DNA of 64,000 nucleotides from Flavobacterium chilense (GCF_001602525.1 NZ_LSYT01000001.1:1116001-1180000), one strand, 5' to 3'. Shown: positions 52,417 to 62,219, counted from the stretch's first letter. Made by a program: numbers and translations. Notes: generated from the sequence alone by a model not told the origin.

Positions 52417-54687
52417 TTAATTCTTAGTAAACGGAATTGTTTGTCCATTACCCAGAATAATCATATCAAATCCTGTTTTAGCCTCATTAAATTTAAATTT
52501 TAACCCAGCTCCTGTAGATTGAAACGTATCTTTTTCATTCTCAACAGGCACTACTGAGAACTTAGGATAGTTTGTAATTTCAACATTCAAAGTGCTGTTT
52601 TTTTCTGTAAACTCAATTTTTAATGGTGCTCTAGCAGTTGAATATAATCCTAAATAACCATCTAAAATTATATCTTTCTCTATTTTTCCATTTCCTGATG
52701 TCCATATATTATTTGCATCATTATGATCAGGGAAAATATGATCCGGATCAAGTGTTATACTTTCAATTTCTTCAGTAGAATTATGTTTAAAAGTCCAGAC
52801 ATTGTTACGTTGCCAAACATCTACCGGTACTTTTACTCTTGAAACTTTTCCGCTTTTTGTTTTCACATCCAGAATAATTGGCAATGCCATTTTATCAAAG
52901 TTTTCAACTGTTATAGCAACACCTTTTGACGGGTCATTTTTTATATACTTAATTGAGTTAATTCCCTGATCAAAGCGCCAGTTGTTTACAAACCAGCTTC
53001 TCCAGAACCAGCTTAAATCTTCACCGGCAACATTTTCCATAGATCTGAAAAAGTCATCAGGTTGCGGGTGTTTATAAGCCCAACGTTGGATATAAGTACG
53101 GAAAGCAGTATCAAAACGCTCTTTTCCTAATATTTGTTCTCTCAAAATTATTAAAGCTGTACTTGGTTTAAAATAACACAACATCCCAATATTAGCTTCT
53201 TTCATATTATCAGGAGAACTCATTACTGTTTCTAATTCAGGTCTTGTAAATGACTCTGCTCCTTTGTGTAAATCTGTTGGTTTTTCAACATATTCTCCTT
53301 TATTGAATTCGGCAGTACTTAATGAATTGATAAAAGTATTAAAGCCTTCATCCATCCAACCAAACAATCTTTCGTTTGAACCTACAATCATAGGAAACCA
53401 GATATGTCCAAATTCGTGATCTGTTACTCCCCATAAATCTTGTCCTTTTGATTCCCATCCACAAAAAACAATTCCAGGATATTCCATTCCTCCTTCGTTT
53501 CCTGCAACGTTTGTCGCTACCGGATAAGGATATTCAAACCATTGCTTAGAATAATGCTCGATTGCACCTTTTACATACTCAGTCGAACGTCCGTAAGCAT
53601 CTTTTCCTGCACTTTCTACAGGATAAGCTGATAAAGCCAAAGCTTTTTTACCGCTTGGTAAATTAATTTTAGCTCCATCAAGAATAAAAGCCGGAGATGA
53701 TGCCCAAGAAAAATCGCGGGCATTTTTTATTTGATAATGCCATGTTTTTTGCCCTGAAGCATTTGTATTTGCAGTTGCAGCTACTTCTTCAGCAGAACGT
53801 ATCGAAACTGTTTTATCGCTTAAAGAAGCTTCTTTATAGCGCTTAAACTGATCTGCAGGTAATACTTCTGCTCCGTTTATTAATTCTCCTGAACCTACTA
53901 CAAAGTGATTTGCAGGCACTGTAAGTTTTACATCAAAATTACCATATTCTAAATAAAACTCTGATGCTCCTAAATAAGGTGCCGTGTTCCAGCCTTTTAT
54001 ATCATCATACACACACATACGCGGATACCATTGTGCGATTGTAAAAATTTTACCATTTTTAGTTTCTAAAACTCCCATTCTGTCTGATCCTTCAAAAGGA
54101 GCAATAAATGAGAATTCAATTTTAATTTTTACAGAGCCTCCTTTTGATGCTAGTACTTCCGGAAGAAAGATTTGCATTCTGGTATCTGTAACTACGTATT
54201 TTGCTTCAATTTCTGTCGTTTTCTTTCCAACAGAAATCACTTTTACCGATTTGATTTTATTTCCTCCGTCAAAAACCTGTCCCTGTGCCCCATTACGGCT
54301 TCCTGTTAAAGGCACAACAGCATTTCCTCTGGAATCATCTTTGAATAAATTCTGATCTAAATTCAACCAGACAAATGACATTTTATCCGGACTGTTATTC
54401 GTATAGGTGATTTCGTCTGTACCAACAATCTCATTTGTTGTTCCGTTTAACTTTGCTGTTATCTGATAATCAGCTCTGTTTTGCCAATATTCAACTCCTG
54501 GCTGACCGCTGGCAGATCGCGTTGGTGTTCCGTTCTTGGTATAAAAATTTGGCCCAAACGCATCGTGGTAATTGTAATTATTAACTGGATTCACTGCTGC
54601 TGGTGCAGGCGTTTGTTGCGCCCATACAGAGGAAATTCCAACAAACAAAGCCATGGTTAATAAGGCTTTTGAAGATTGTATTTTCAT
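52417..54687 (-). CDS. M1-family zinc metallopeptidase
   Basis: 756 residues from the ATG at 54687 ([15 protein letters not shown]), with a signal peptide ending VWAQ. The gluzincin motif HEFGH is near residue 422 with the third ligand glutamate in [10 protein letters not shown] about 20 residues later; the exopeptidase motif region [10 protein letters not shown] (GxMEN-like, with Y for N) precedes it. It is an exported aminopeptidase-like enzyme, probably in nutrient peptide breakdown. It stands alone, divergent from the mutarotase gene. Confidence 0.92.
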   Translation of the reverse strand: MKIQSSKALLTMALFVGISSVWAQQTPAPAAVNPVNNYNYHDAFGPNFYTKNGTPTRSASGQPGVEYWQNRADYQITAKLNGTTNEIVGTDEITYTNNSPDKMSFVWLNLDQNLFKDDSRGNAVVPLTGSRNGAQGQVFDGGNKIKSVKVISVGKKTTEIEAKYVVTDTRMQIFLPEVLASKGGSVKIKIEFSFIAPFEGSDRMGVLETKNGKIFTIAQWYPRMCVYDDIKGWNTAPYLGASEFYLEYGNFDVKLTVPANHFVVGSGELINGAEVLPADQFKRYKEASLSDKTVSIRSAEEVAATANTNASGQKTWHYQIKNARDFSWASSPAFILDGAKINLPSGKKALALSAYPVESAGKDAYGRSTEYVKGAIEHYSKQWFEYPYPVATNVAGNEGGMEYPGIVFCGWESKGQDLWGVTDHEFGHIWFPMIVGSNERLFGWMDEGFNTFINSLSTAEFNKGEYVEKPTDLHKGAESFTRPELETVMSSPDNMKEANIGMLCYFKPSTALIILREQILGKERFDTAFRTYIQRWAYKHPQPDDFFRSMENVAGEDLSWFWRSWFVNNWRFDQGINSIKYIKNDPSKGVAITVENFDKMALPIILDVKTKSGKVSRVKVPVDVWQRNNVWTFKHNSTEEIESITLDPDHIFPDHNDANNIWTSGNGKIEKDIILDGYLGLYSTARAPLKIEFTEKNSTLNVEITNYPKFSVVPVENEKDTFQSTGAGLKFKFNEAKTGFDMIILGNGQTIPFTKN

Positions 54688-54873
54688 ATTTTTTAGCTGT
54701 TTATGTAGCAAATTAATGAAAAAAAAAGCTATTTACAGAGAAAATGAGAATCATAAATTCAATTTTAGCAAAATTTTATCAAAAAAATATTTTGAAGGAT
54801 TTTCCTGAAAAAATAAAATTTATCAAATATATTTACATCAATATAAAATTAACCCCTTACAATCTTAAAAATT

Positions 54874-55725
54874 TTGAATACAACTATTTCAAATTCAACC
54901 CTAACTGCAACTATAAACCACTCCGGAGCTGAATTATTTTCATTAAAAAACAATCAGAATAAAGAATATATCTGGGAAGGCAATCCTAAATTCTGGGCAA
55001 AGCATTCACCAGTACTTTTTCCTATTGTGGGAACTTTAAAAAATAACAGTTATACAATTGACGGAAAAGAATATCAATTATCAAGACATGGTTTTGCACG
55101 TGATATGGAATTTCAATTGATCGACAGAACTGAAAATAGTGCCATTTTTTCATTGAATTCAACTCCTGAAACTTTGAAAAAATATCCTTTTGATTTTGAA
55201 TTACAACTGATATATACTCTTGAAGAAGCCTCATTAAACATTGAATATAAAGTAATCAATAAAGATAATTCTAAAATGCCGTTTTCAATTGGAGCTCATC
55301 CTGCAATAGCATTGCCTGACAATTTTGAAAATTATGCTTTTCAATTTGAAAAAGAGGAGATTTTAAAATATTATCTTTTGGAGAATGATTTAATTTCGAA
55401 TCAAACCAAAATTTTGGAGACCAAAAACAATCTTGTTCCTTTACATTATCAACTGTTTGAAAATGATGCATTAATTTTTAAAACATTAAAATCAAATTCA
55501 TTAACTATTCTCGAAAATTCAATACCTTATGTAAAAGTTGATTTTGAAGATTTTCCGAGTTTAGGAATATGGACTAAAGATCAGGCACCATTTGTTTGTA
55601 TCGAGCCTTGGCTGGGCTATTCTGACACTTCCGAAAATTCAGGAAATTTATTTAAAAAAGAAGGAATACTAGTTTTAGATCCAAAACAAATTTTTCATTC
55701 AAAATTTAGTATCACAATATTATAA
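54874..55725 (+). CDS. Aldose 1-epimerase family protein
   Basis: 283 residues from a TTG start at 54874; there is no usable ATG nearby and the N-terminus (NSTLTATINHSGAELFSLKN) fits the family. Conserved parts: WEGNPKFWAKHSPVLFPIVG, LSRHGFARDMEF (catalytic His) and IGAHPAIAL (second His); catalytic Glu is in FVCIEPW. It interconverts alpha- and beta-anomers of a sugar or sugar phosphate. It runs nine bases ahead of a GNAT gene. Confidence 0.88.
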   Translation: MNTTISNSTLTATINHSGAELFSLKNNQNKEYIWEGNPKFWAKHSPVLFPIVGTLKNNSYTIDGKEYQLSRHGFARDMEFQLIDRTENSAIFSLNSTPETLKKYPFDFELQLIYTLEEASLNIEYKVINKDNSKMPFSIGAHPAIALPDNFENYAFQFEKEEILKYYLLENDLISNQTKILETKNNLVPLHYQLFENDALIFKTLKSNSLTILENSIPYVKVDFEDFPSLGIWTKDQAPFVCIEPWLGYSDTSENSGNLFKKEGILVLDPKQIFHSKFSITIL

Positions 55726-55734
55726 TCCACGAAA

Positions 55735-56286
55735 ATGTTACAATTTAACTTTACTCCATTTCCTGTATTAGATACAGAACGTTTACTTTTAAGAAGAATA
55801 ACAGACGAAGATGTTAACGAAGTTTTTGAATTACGTTCAAATCCTGAAACCATGAAATATATTCCACGTCCATTGGTAAAAAATTCTGAAGACGCTTTGG
55901 AACATATTGCTATGATTGAAGATAAAATCATAACTAATATGGGAATTAATTGGGGAATAACATTAAAAGACAATTCTAAATTATTAGGCATTATTGGTTA
56001 TTACAGATTACAGCCTGAAAATTATCGTGCTGAAATTGGTTATATTTTATTACCTGAGTTTCATGGTAAAGGAATTATTCCCGAAGCTGTAAACCGATTA
56101 ATTACTTATGGCTTTGAAGATTTAAATTTACACTCTATTGAAGCCATAATTGATCCGGAAAATTATGCCTCCGAAAAAGTATTACAAAAATGTGGCTTTG
56201 TAAAAGAAGCACATTTAAAAGAATCTGATTTTTATGAAGGCCGCTTTTTAGACAAGGTAATTTATTCTTTATTAGAACCTAAGTAA
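55735..56286 (+). CDS. GNAT N-acetyltransferase (RimJ/RimL type)
   Basis: 183 residues starting MLQFNFTPFPVLDTERLLLRRI, typical of RimJ/RimL-type enzymes, with acetyl-CoA motif IGYILLPEFHGKGIIPEAV and the C-terminal pattern NYASEKVLQKCGFVKE. It probably acetylates a ribosomal protein N-terminus, an amino-acid amine or a drug. Cotranscribed with the mutarotase gene. Confidence 0.9.
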   Translation: MLQFNFTPFPVLDTERLLLRRITDEDVNEVFELRSNPETMKYIPRPLVKNSEDALEHIAMIEDKIITNMGINWGITLKDNSKLLGIIGYYRLQPENYRAEIGYILLPEFHGKGIIPEAVNRLITYGFEDLNLHSIEAIIDPENYASEKVLQKCGFVKEAHLKESDFYEGRFLDKVIYSLLEPK

Positions 56287-56359
56287 TTTCATTTCATACT
56301 GCAAAAAAATATTCTTGTTAAATTAAAGTTATCATATAATAGTAATCTGTGGTTTGCGT

Positions 56360-56367
56360 TATATTTG
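56360..56367 (+). promoter_or_regulatory. -7 box ahead of the beta-barrel gene
   Basis: TATATTTG fits TAnnTTTG, 54 bases upstream of the ATG at 56421. A spaced -33 TTG is not clear. Confidence 0.4.
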
Positions 56368-56420
56368 CACGCGAAATAAGCACTGAAGCTTTATTTAAAT
56401 ACCACGAAAGCCTTACTTTT

Positions 56421-56975
56421 ATGAAAAAAATACTTATTGCCCTTGTTCTTTTTTTTTCGATTCAATCTCAAAGTCAAACCTTTGTTAAATTTAATGCCGC
56501 AACCGCTTTATTAGCAATACCTAATGTAGGTATTGAAACTAGCATTGGCGATAAAATGACTTTTAGTGTTGATGTAATGGCTTCTTTCTGGCAGTCTTTT
56601 AATGGTCACAGCCCTATGGAGTTTTATACATTAACTCCCGAAGTACGTTACCACTTTAAAGAAAAATACAATGGATTTTATATAGGTGGACATGCCGGAC
56701 CAGACATGTACAAAATTCAAAAATGGAATTACTGGGATACTAACAAATATGAACACGGTTTTGGTTATCGCTTAGGTGTTACAGTTGGATATAACATCAA
56801 ACTAAGTGATAAGTTTTTAATCGATATTTTTGCAGGAGGTGGCTGGCATCAAGGTTTCTATCATGGATATTATAATGACGGAACTCCTGGCAGATATGAA
56901 AAAACGGTAAACTGGAACAAAAGTGGAGAATGGCTTCCGTATCGTGGAGGTGTTATGATTTCTTATAAATTGTAA
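56421..56975 (+). CDS. DUF3575-like outer-membrane protein
   Basis: 184 residues from the ATG at 56421; 24 upstream codons in frame lack a signal character. Signal peptide (ILIALVLFFSIQSQSQ) followed by alternating aromatic strands (PEVRYHFKEKYNGFYIGGHAG, FGYRLGVTVGYNIKL). The family is DUF3575, common in Bacteroidota. It stops one base before the convergent VF530 gene with no space for a terminator. Confidence 0.8.
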   Translation: MKKILIALVLFFSIQSQSQTFVKFNAATALLAIPNVGIETSIGDKMTFSVDVMASFWQSFNGHSPMEFYTLTPEVRYHFKEKYNGFYIGGHAGPDMYKIQKWNYWDTNKYEHGFGYRLGVTVGYNIKLSDKFLIDIFAGGGWHQGFYHGYYNDGTPGRYEKTVNWNKSGEWLPYRGGVMISYKL

Positions 56976-57203
56976 TTATTCAACAAATTTAGGTAACGAT
57001 TTCACATATAAATCTTCTACCTTTTTACGAGCCCAATCGGTTTTTCTTAAAAAAGTCAAACTGGATTTTACACTTGGATTCGAAATAAAACACTTTACAG
57101 GAATTAATTCTGCCAAGGTATCAAAACCATAATGATTTACTAATGCTTCTACTATTTTTTGAAGTGTAACTCCGTGAAGAGGGTCTTTTGACTGATTTTC
57201 CAT
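56976..57203 (-). CDS. VF530 family DNA-binding protein
   Basis: 75 residues from the ATG at 57203 (MENQSKDPLHGVTLQKIVEALV). It matches DUF2132/VF530: DPLHGVTLQKI, then SLTFLRKTDWARKKVEDLYV, small proteins reported to have a DNA-binding helical fold. The upstream frame extension to 57263 runs through a terminator hairpin and is not used. Confidence 0.9.
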   Translation of the reverse strand: MENQSKDPLHGVTLQKIVEALVNHYGFDTLAELIPVKCFISNPSVKSSLTFLRKTDWARKKVEDLYVKSLPKFVE

Positions 57204-57225
57204 GTTATATATTTTAAATAATACT

Positions 57226-57257
57226 AAAAGACCGTCCTTGAAAAAGTACGGTCTTTT
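57226..57257. terminator. Terminator downstream of the 212-residue OMP gene
   Basis: AAAAGACCGT (57226-57235) pairs with ACGGTCTTTT (57248-57257) with inner CTT-AAG pairing; T tracts on both sides. It serves the minus-strand OMP gene and can work in both directions. Confidence 0.8.
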
Positions 57258-57298
57258 TTGCAAAATTAACGAATTGACCTAAAACAATTCATTAAAAT

Positions 57299-57937
57299 TT
57301 AGAATATGAATTTAAATCCAAAAGAAAGCGGAGATGTTAGATTTGGTGCACTTCCTTTCAAAGCTGTGTTATAATACGAATCAACATTTGCTACATGTGC
57401 TAATCCAAAATTAGTTACAGTTGTTTTTTCGCCATTTTTAGGATCCAGAGTTGTAGAAGTAAAGTTTGCCAAATCATATGAAAACTCAACTGAGAAGTTT
57501 TTTGTAATAAAGTAATCAAATCCTCCTGATACTGCAACACCAACCTGAGTAACTTTTAACTCACTTTCTTTTTCTTTTCCCGTAATTACAGGCAATGCTA
57601 ATTGCCCAAAGAAATACAAAGAACCGGCAATATTCCAATATTTTCTGGCTAAAGGTTCAATAACAATTAAATCTGTTTTTGCTGCAGTTCCCGCATCTGA
57701 ATCTGCTTTAATGTTAATATATCCTATACCCGCACCTACAGCAACCGAAGGCGTGACAAATGTACCTACAATTGGCAATACAGATAAACTCGTATTCTTT
57801 ACATCGGCAGTTTTAGTTTGCTGATAACCAAATTGGGATGTTGCAAACCAGGCCCCTTTTAAACCCTGATTTGAATCTTGCGCTTTTGCAGTTAATCCAA
57901 TTAATGCAATACTTACGAATGTTAAAAGTTTTTTCAT
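57299..57937 (-). CDS. Outer-membrane beta-barrel protein
   Basis: 212 residues from the ATG at 57937, signal peptide (LLTFVSIALIGLTAKA). Glycine-rich barrel strands (GVAVSGGFDYFITKNFSVEFSYD) and a terminal FGFKFIF (aromatic C-terminus) mark an eight-stranded porin-like protein. Function unknown; it has its own terminator and lies opposite smpB across a 137-base gap. Confidence 0.82.
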   Translation of the reverse strand: MKKLLTFVSIALIGLTAKAQDSNQGLKGAWFATSQFGYQQTKTADVKNTSLSVLPIVGTFVTPSVAVGAGIGYINIKADSDAGTAAKTDLIVIEPLARKYWNIAGSLYFFGQLALPVITGKEKESELKVTQVGVAVSGGFDYFITKNFSVEFSYDLANFTSTTLDPKNGEKTTVTNFGLAHVANVDSYYNTALKGSAPNLTSPLSFGFKFIF

Positions 57938-58062
57938 TTTAAGTTTATTTTTTAAATTATTTAACAAACTTAGTCGTAAGCTTTATGGGCAAAAATGATT
58001 TAAATCATAGATTAAAAAAAATCTTTAATTATCTTTGATTGTCAAAGTTTTTCAATTTTGTT

Positions 58063-58070
58063 TACATTTG
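58063..58070 (+). promoter_or_regulatory. -7 box directly before smpB
   Basis: TACATTTG (TAnnTTTG) ends four bases before the ATG at 58075, implying a nearly leaderless smpB mRNA. A TTG 21 bases upstream is outside the usual 17-19 spacing. Confidence 0.6.
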
Positions 58071-58074
58071 CACC

Positions 58075-58530
58075 ATGTTAAAAACAGTCAACATACTTAA
58101 TAAAAGGGCACGATTTGATTATGAGATAATCGATACGTACACTGCAGGAATTGTATTATCCGGAACCGAAATTAAATCTATTCGTCTGGGAAAAGCTAAC
58201 ATTACAGAAAGCTTTTGTGAGTTTACTAACCTTGAACTTTTTGCTATCAATACCTATATTGAAGAATATTCATTTGGCAATCAGTTTAATCATAAATCAA
58301 GAAGCGAACGTAAATTGCTTTTGAACAAAAAAGAATTAAAAAGCCTTCACAAAAGTGTTCAGGCAAAAGGATTAACAATTGTTCCGCTGAAACTCTTTAC
58401 CAATGAAAAAGGACTTGCCAAATTACAAATAGGTCTTTGTAAAGGAAAGAAAAACTACGATAAACGTGAATCTCTGAAAGAGCAGGACACAAAACGAGAT
58501 TTAGACCGAATCAAGAAAGCTTACAATTAA
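58075..58530 (+). CDS. smpB: SsrA-binding protein SmpB
   Basis: 151 residues from the ATG at 58075, the standard length; 12 upstream codons in frame are not used because the promoter lies there. Family motifs: [24 protein letters not shown] and the lysine-rich tail [19 protein letters not shown]. It carries tmRNA to stalled ribosomes in trans-translation. The ssrA gene was not found in this window. Confidence 0.97.
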   Translation: MLKTVNILNKRARFDYEIIDTYTAGIVLSGTEIKSIRLGKANITESFCEFTNLELFAINTYIEEYSFGNQFNHKSRSERKLLLNKKELKSLHKSVQAKGLTIVPLKLFTNEKGLAKLQIGLCKGKKNYDKRESLKEQDTKRDLDRIKKAYN

Positions 58531-58610
58531 CAATACTTTTTAATTTTATTGTAAAGAATTGTTTATTAATATTTTATCGTTAATTTTATAGAAACAATTA
58601 ACTTTAAAAT

Positions 58611-59252
58611 ATGAAAAAGTACTTCATTTTGTTTATTGCCGTTATGGCAATTTCAGGTTGTAGCAGTAACACTTCTATTGTTAATAGCTGGCGAGATCCT
58701 AAAATAACAGTTGCTCAGGAACATTTCAAAAAAGTTCTGGTTGTTGCATTAGTAAAAGATGAAGCATCAAGAAGAGTTGCTGAAAACAGAATTGCCGCCA
58801 GTAATCCAATATTTAAAACTTCGTATCAATACCTGAACGAAACCGTAAAACACCTTACTCAGGAACAAAAATTAAAAATCCTGCAAGACGAAAACTTTGA
58901 CGGTGTTATTACTATGCGCTTAGTGAGTGCCGAAAAAGAGACCACTTATGTACCCGGAAGTTATACCGGTATCTATTATGGGGGTTTTGATGGTATTTAT
59001 TCCGGAATGTACGGTTATGGTTTTGGGAACTGGTACGGAATGTACTCCCCTGCATTCTACGATCCGGGATATTATCAGGAAACGACATCGTATATGGTTG
59101 AAACCAATATTTTTTCATTAAAAGAAAATAAATTAATCTGGACGGGAACTACAAAATCAGATTATGTAACAGATCTAGGATCTACTGTTGATGCAATTAT
59201 GCAGGCTGTAGTTAAAGAAATGAGAAAAGACGGTTCGTTACCTCCAAAATAA
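58611..59252 (+). CDS. Hypothetical lipoprotein with Gly/Tyr-rich segment
   Basis: 213 residues, lipoprotein signal ending AISGC (C17). A well-conserved Bacteroidota start (SNTSIVNSWRDPKI) suggests a DUF4136-like protein. Residues about 115-155 are glycine and tyrosine rich (YYGGFDGIYSGMYGYGFGNW), which may be a flexible exposed loop. Function unknown. Own terminator at 59259. Confidence 0.75.
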   Translation: MKKYFILFIAVMAISGCSSNTSIVNSWRDPKITVAQEHFKKVLVVALVKDEASRRVAENRIAASNPIFKTSYQYLNETVKHLTQEQKLKILQDENFDGVITMRLVSAEKETTYVPGSYTGIYYGGFDGIYSGMYGYGFGNWYGMYSPAFYDPGYYQETTSYMVETNIFSLKENKLIWTGTTKSDYVTDLGSTVDAIMQAVVKEMRKDGSLPPK

Positions 59253-59258
59253 AAACCA

Positions 59259-59290
59259 CAAAGCAACACCTAAAATGTTGCTTTTTTTTG
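59259..59290 (+). terminator. Terminator after the Gly/Tyr lipoprotein
   Basis: AAGCAACA and TGTTGCTT form an 8-bp stem followed by eight T residues. Confidence 0.9.
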
Positions 59291-59314
59291 TACAATTAAA
59301 AATGACTAAATTTG
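59288..59314 (+). promoter_or_regulatory. Promoter of the XRE-Fic gene
   Basis: TTG at 59288-59290, 16 bases, then TAAATTTG at 59307-59314 (TAnnTTTG), 26 bases ahead of the ATG. The TTG is the last of the upstream terminator T tract. Confidence 0.6.
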
Positions 59315-59339
59315 TCAAGACATTAAAAATCATTTATAA

Positions 59340-60347
59340 ATGAAATCGCTTCTAAAAAATGCCAGGGAACAAAAAGGATATAAAACCCGCGAAGTAGCTC
59401 AGCTTTTAAGTATCGATCAGGCATTGATTAGTAAATTTGAATCAGGCACACGAAAACCAACTAAAGATCAAATTTCAAGACTAGCACAGCTTTTAGAAAT
59501 TGACTATGAAACTTTAATGATTGCATGGCTTAAAGAAAAGATTCTTTATGAAATTGGTGATGAAGAATTTGCATTAAAAGCCCTTCTTTTGGCAGAGCAA
59601 GAAATTCAAAACAACAAAAAGGAAATAAATTCTATCATCATATCCTCTGTTCAAACTATACTGGATGAAATTGAAATCTTAAAAAACAAAATCCAATCCT
59701 TTAATCATTTTGAATTGCGCCAAATTTCAAAAAACTTAGAACTGGAATTTATTTTTAAAAGCATTTATTTAAACGGAAATTTTCTAACACTTGAAGAAAC
59801 TAAATCTGTTATAAATGACGGGCTTACTATTACAGGGAAAAGCATGCAGAACCATCTTGAAGCAATTAATTTTCAGGAAGTGACATTATACATTAAAGAT
59901 TTAAGTCAGAAGAAAACAGCTTTAAACGAAAAAGATTTTCTTTTAATACATCATCTGATCTTTAAAGGGATCGAATCTGAAAATTCAGGAAAATATAAAA
60001 ATGATTCATTAATTATACGCGAAATGAATTTATTTTTCAATTGGTATGAAACACATAAAAACAATCTTCATCCTATCATTTTGGGCTCAGAAGCATATTT
60101 AAAAATACTTGAGATCAATCCTTTTGAAAATGGAAATCTTCAAATGGCGAATTTAATATTAAATTGGATTTTACTTCAAAACAATTATTTGTATGCCATA
60201 ACTGAAGGTGATCAAAATAGTAAAAGTGAGTATTTTTCTATTTTGGAGGAAACTCAAATAAAGAATGATAAATCTATATTTATTAACTACATTCTTAAAA
60301 TTGAAAAAGAAAATCTAAACCGGGCCCTGGAATTAGCATCAAAATAA
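59340..60347 (+). CDS. XRE-type regulator fused to a degenerate Fic domain
   Basis: 335 residues. Residues 1-60 are an XRE helix-turn-helix (REVAQLLSIDQALISKFESG). From about 110 the protein aligns to Fic family enzymes: the loop is where HPFxxGNGRxxR should be, but here it reads NPFENGNLQMAN (residues 260-271), so the catalytic His is Asn and both Arg are lost. The inhibitory motif (S/T)xxxE(G/N) appears as SIYLNGN (141-147) with Asn for Glu. It can therefore hardly be an AMP-transferase and is probably a DNA-binding pseudo-Fic regulator. Confidence 0.85.
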   Translation: MKSLLKNAREQKGYKTREVAQLLSIDQALISKFESGTRKPTKDQISRLAQLLEIDYETLMIAWLKEKILYEIGDEEFALKALLLAEQEIQNNKKEINSIIISSVQTILDEIEILKNKIQSFNHFELRQISKNLELEFIFKSIYLNGNFLTLEETKSVINDGLTITGKSMQNHLEAINFQEVTLYIKDLSQKKTALNEKDFLLIHHLIFKGIESENSGKYKNDSLIIREMNLFFNWYETHKNNLHPIILGSEAYLKILEINPFENGNLQMANLILNWILLQNNYLYAITEGDQNSKSEYFSILEETQIKNDKSIFINYILKIEKENLNRALELASK

Positions 60348-60380
60348 AAAAAGCCCAGATTTAACCGGGCTTTCTTTTTT
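60346..60380. terminator. Terminator between the XRE-Fic and pcm genes
   Basis: AAAGCCC (60350-60356) and GGGCTTT (60367-60373) with a T tract, between convergent genes. Confidence 0.85.
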
Positions 60381-61020
60381 AATTTTTATCTTCTAACAAA
60401 GGAACAAATCGAAACTCTCCAAACTCATGTTTTTCAAACTGAGTTTCATTTTTCCTGATTAATAACGTCATAATCTGAACATCTTCTCCTAACGGAATAA
60501 CCAGCCTGCCTCCTATTTTTAGCTGTGCCATTAAAGGCTGTGGAATAAATGGTGCTCCAGCCGTTACAATGATACTATCAAAAGGTGCATAACCAGGCAA
60601 CCCTTTGTAACCATCACCAAACGATAAGTGTTTAGGGCGAATATTTAATTTTGGAAACAAATTTGAAGTGGTTTTAAACAACTCATTTTGTCTTTCAACA
60701 CTAAAAACTTTAGCACCAAGCATGCATAAAACTGCTGTTTGGTATCCTGAACCAGTACCAATTTCAAGAATTTTATGTTCTTTTTTTACTTCTAACAACT
60801 GCGATTGAAAAGCAACGGTATACGGCTGTGAAATAGTTTGACCAGCTCCTATAGGAAATGCCTTATCCTGATAAGCATAATCTTCAAAACTTGAATTTAA
60901 AAAAAGGTGTCTTGGGATTTTTTTTATCGCATCCAAAACTGCTTTATCAGTAATCCCTTTTTGTTCTAAAGTGCTTACTAATTGATTACGAAGTCCTTGA
61001 TGTTTGGCAGTATCTTTCAA
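60379..61020 (-). CDS. pcm: Protein-L-isoaspartate O-methyltransferase
   Basis: 213 residues, the family length. The SAM-binding motif ILEIGTGSGYQTAVLC and the N-terminal region IPRHLFL and GAGQTISQPYTVAFQ are typical. It methylates damaged isoaspartyl residues as the first repair step. The 211 bases upstream hold only AT-rich repeats. Confidence 0.96.
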   Translation of the reverse strand: MKDTAKHQGLRNQLVSTLEQKGITDKAVLDAIKKIPRHLFLNSSFEDYAYQDKAFPIGAGQTISQPYTVAFQSQLLEVKKEHKILEIGTGSGYQTAVLCMLGAKVFSVERQNELFKTTSNLFPKLNIRPKHLSFGDGYKGLPGYAPFDSIIVTAGAPFIPQPLMAQLKIGGRLVIPLGEDVQIMTLLIRKNETQFEKHEFGEFRFVPLLEDKN

Positions 61021-61079
61021 AATGGGTAGGTTTTATTTTGGCAAAAATAAGAAACTAAATAGGAAATCAAATATTGATT

Positions 61080-61175
61080 TTTAATTATTAAATTAATAAA
61101 GTCGAAAGCCAAAAGTCGCAAGTCAAAAGCCGTTACCTATAATTTATAATTCCCAATTCACAATTCATAATTAGC
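61080..61175. repeat. AT-rich low-complexity repeats upstream of pcm
   Basis: Imperfect direct units AAGTCGAAAGCC / AAAAGTCGCAAGTC and AATTTATAATTC / ACAATTCATAATT. Similar slippage-like repeats occur in flavobacterial spacers; no gene is seen in the 211-base gap. Confidence 0.4.
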
Positions 61176-61231
61176 TAAATTCATTTTTACTTTCGACAAA
61201 TAAATTATATTTTTGTTTAAAATACATTCTC

Positions 61232-62197
61232 ATGTTAAAAGTAGGAGTTTTAGGTGCTGGTCATCTTGGTAAAATACATTTACGCTTATTACAACAATCT
61301 GACCAATACGAATTAGTTGGATTTTACGACGAAAATCAAGAAAATGCCGAAAGAATTTCAAAAGAGTTTGGCTATAAAAACTTCAGCACAATTGCAAAAT
61401 TAATCCACGCTGTCGATGTAATCGATATTGTAACTCCAACACTTTCGCACTATAAATGTGCCAAAGTAGCTATCAAATCAGGAAAACATATCTTTATAGA
61501 AAAACCAATTGCTAATACTGTTGATGAAGCCGAAGAAATTATTGCTTTGGCAAAAGAATACAATGTAAAAGGTCAGGTGGGTCATGTAGAGCGCTTTAAT
61601 CCGGCGTTTATTGCTACAAAAAACATGATCGAAAATCCTATGTTTATCGAAACACATCGTTTAGCTGAGTTTAATCCTCGCGGTACAGATGTTCCTGTAG
61701 TCTTGGATTTGATGATTCATGATATTGATGCAATATTAAGTGTTGTTCATTCAAAAGTAAAAGACATTCACGCAAGTGGTGTTTCTGTTATTAGTGACAC
61801 ACCGGATATTGCCAATGCCCGAATTGAATTCGAAAATGGTTGTGTTGCCAATTTAACCGCCAGTAGAATTTCGATGAAAAATATGCGTAAAACTCGTTTC
61901 TTTCAAAAAGACGCATACATTTCGGTTGACTTTTTAGAAAAAAAATGCGAGGTAGTACGTATGAAAGATGCTCCTGAAATTCCGGGAGACTTTGATATGA
62001 TACTACAAAATGCCGAAGGAGTAAAAAAGCAAATCTACTTTACCAATCCTGATGTGGAGCAAAACAATGCCATTCTGGACGAATTAGAATCATTTGCAAA
62101 TGCTATTAATACAGATACAACTCCTGTTGTTACACTTGAACAGGCAACTGATGCCTTAAGAGTCGCATATCAGATTATTGATTGTTTCGATAAATAA
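61232..62197 (+). CDS. Gfo/Idh/MocA family NAD(P)-dependent oxidoreductase
   Basis: 321 residues starting MLKVGVLGAGHLGKIHLRLL, a Rossmann GxGxxG motif. The family EKP motif is in HIFIEKPIANTVDEAEEII (about 88-106) and the substrate side has VGHVERFNPAF and DLMIHDIDAI. It oxidises or reduces a sugar or sugar derivative; the substrate is not readable. It is followed by a hydroxyacyl-CoA dehydrogenase gene. Confidence 0.9.
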   Translation: MLKVGVLGAGHLGKIHLRLLQQSDQYELVGFYDENQENAERISKEFGYKNFSTIAKLIHAVDVIDIVTPTLSHYKCAKVAIKSGKHIFIEKPIANTVDEAEEIIALAKEYNVKGQVGHVERFNPAFIATKNMIENPMFIETHRLAEFNPRGTDVPVVLDLMIHDIDAILSVVHSKVKDIHASGVSVISDTPDIANARIEFENGCVANLTASRISMKNMRKTRFFQKDAYISVDFLEKKCEVVRMKDAPEIPGDFDMILQNAEGVKKQIYFTNPDVEQNNAILDELESFANAINTDTTPVVTLEQATDALRVAYQIIDCFDK

Positions 62198-62219
62198 TTG
62201 AACGTTTAAAAAATAAATT

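Noticed and set aside
54744..54932. 62-codon plus-strand ORF at the mutarotase start
   Set aside because: It overlaps the start of the mutarotase gene in another frame and is lysine/isoleucine-rich by base composition.
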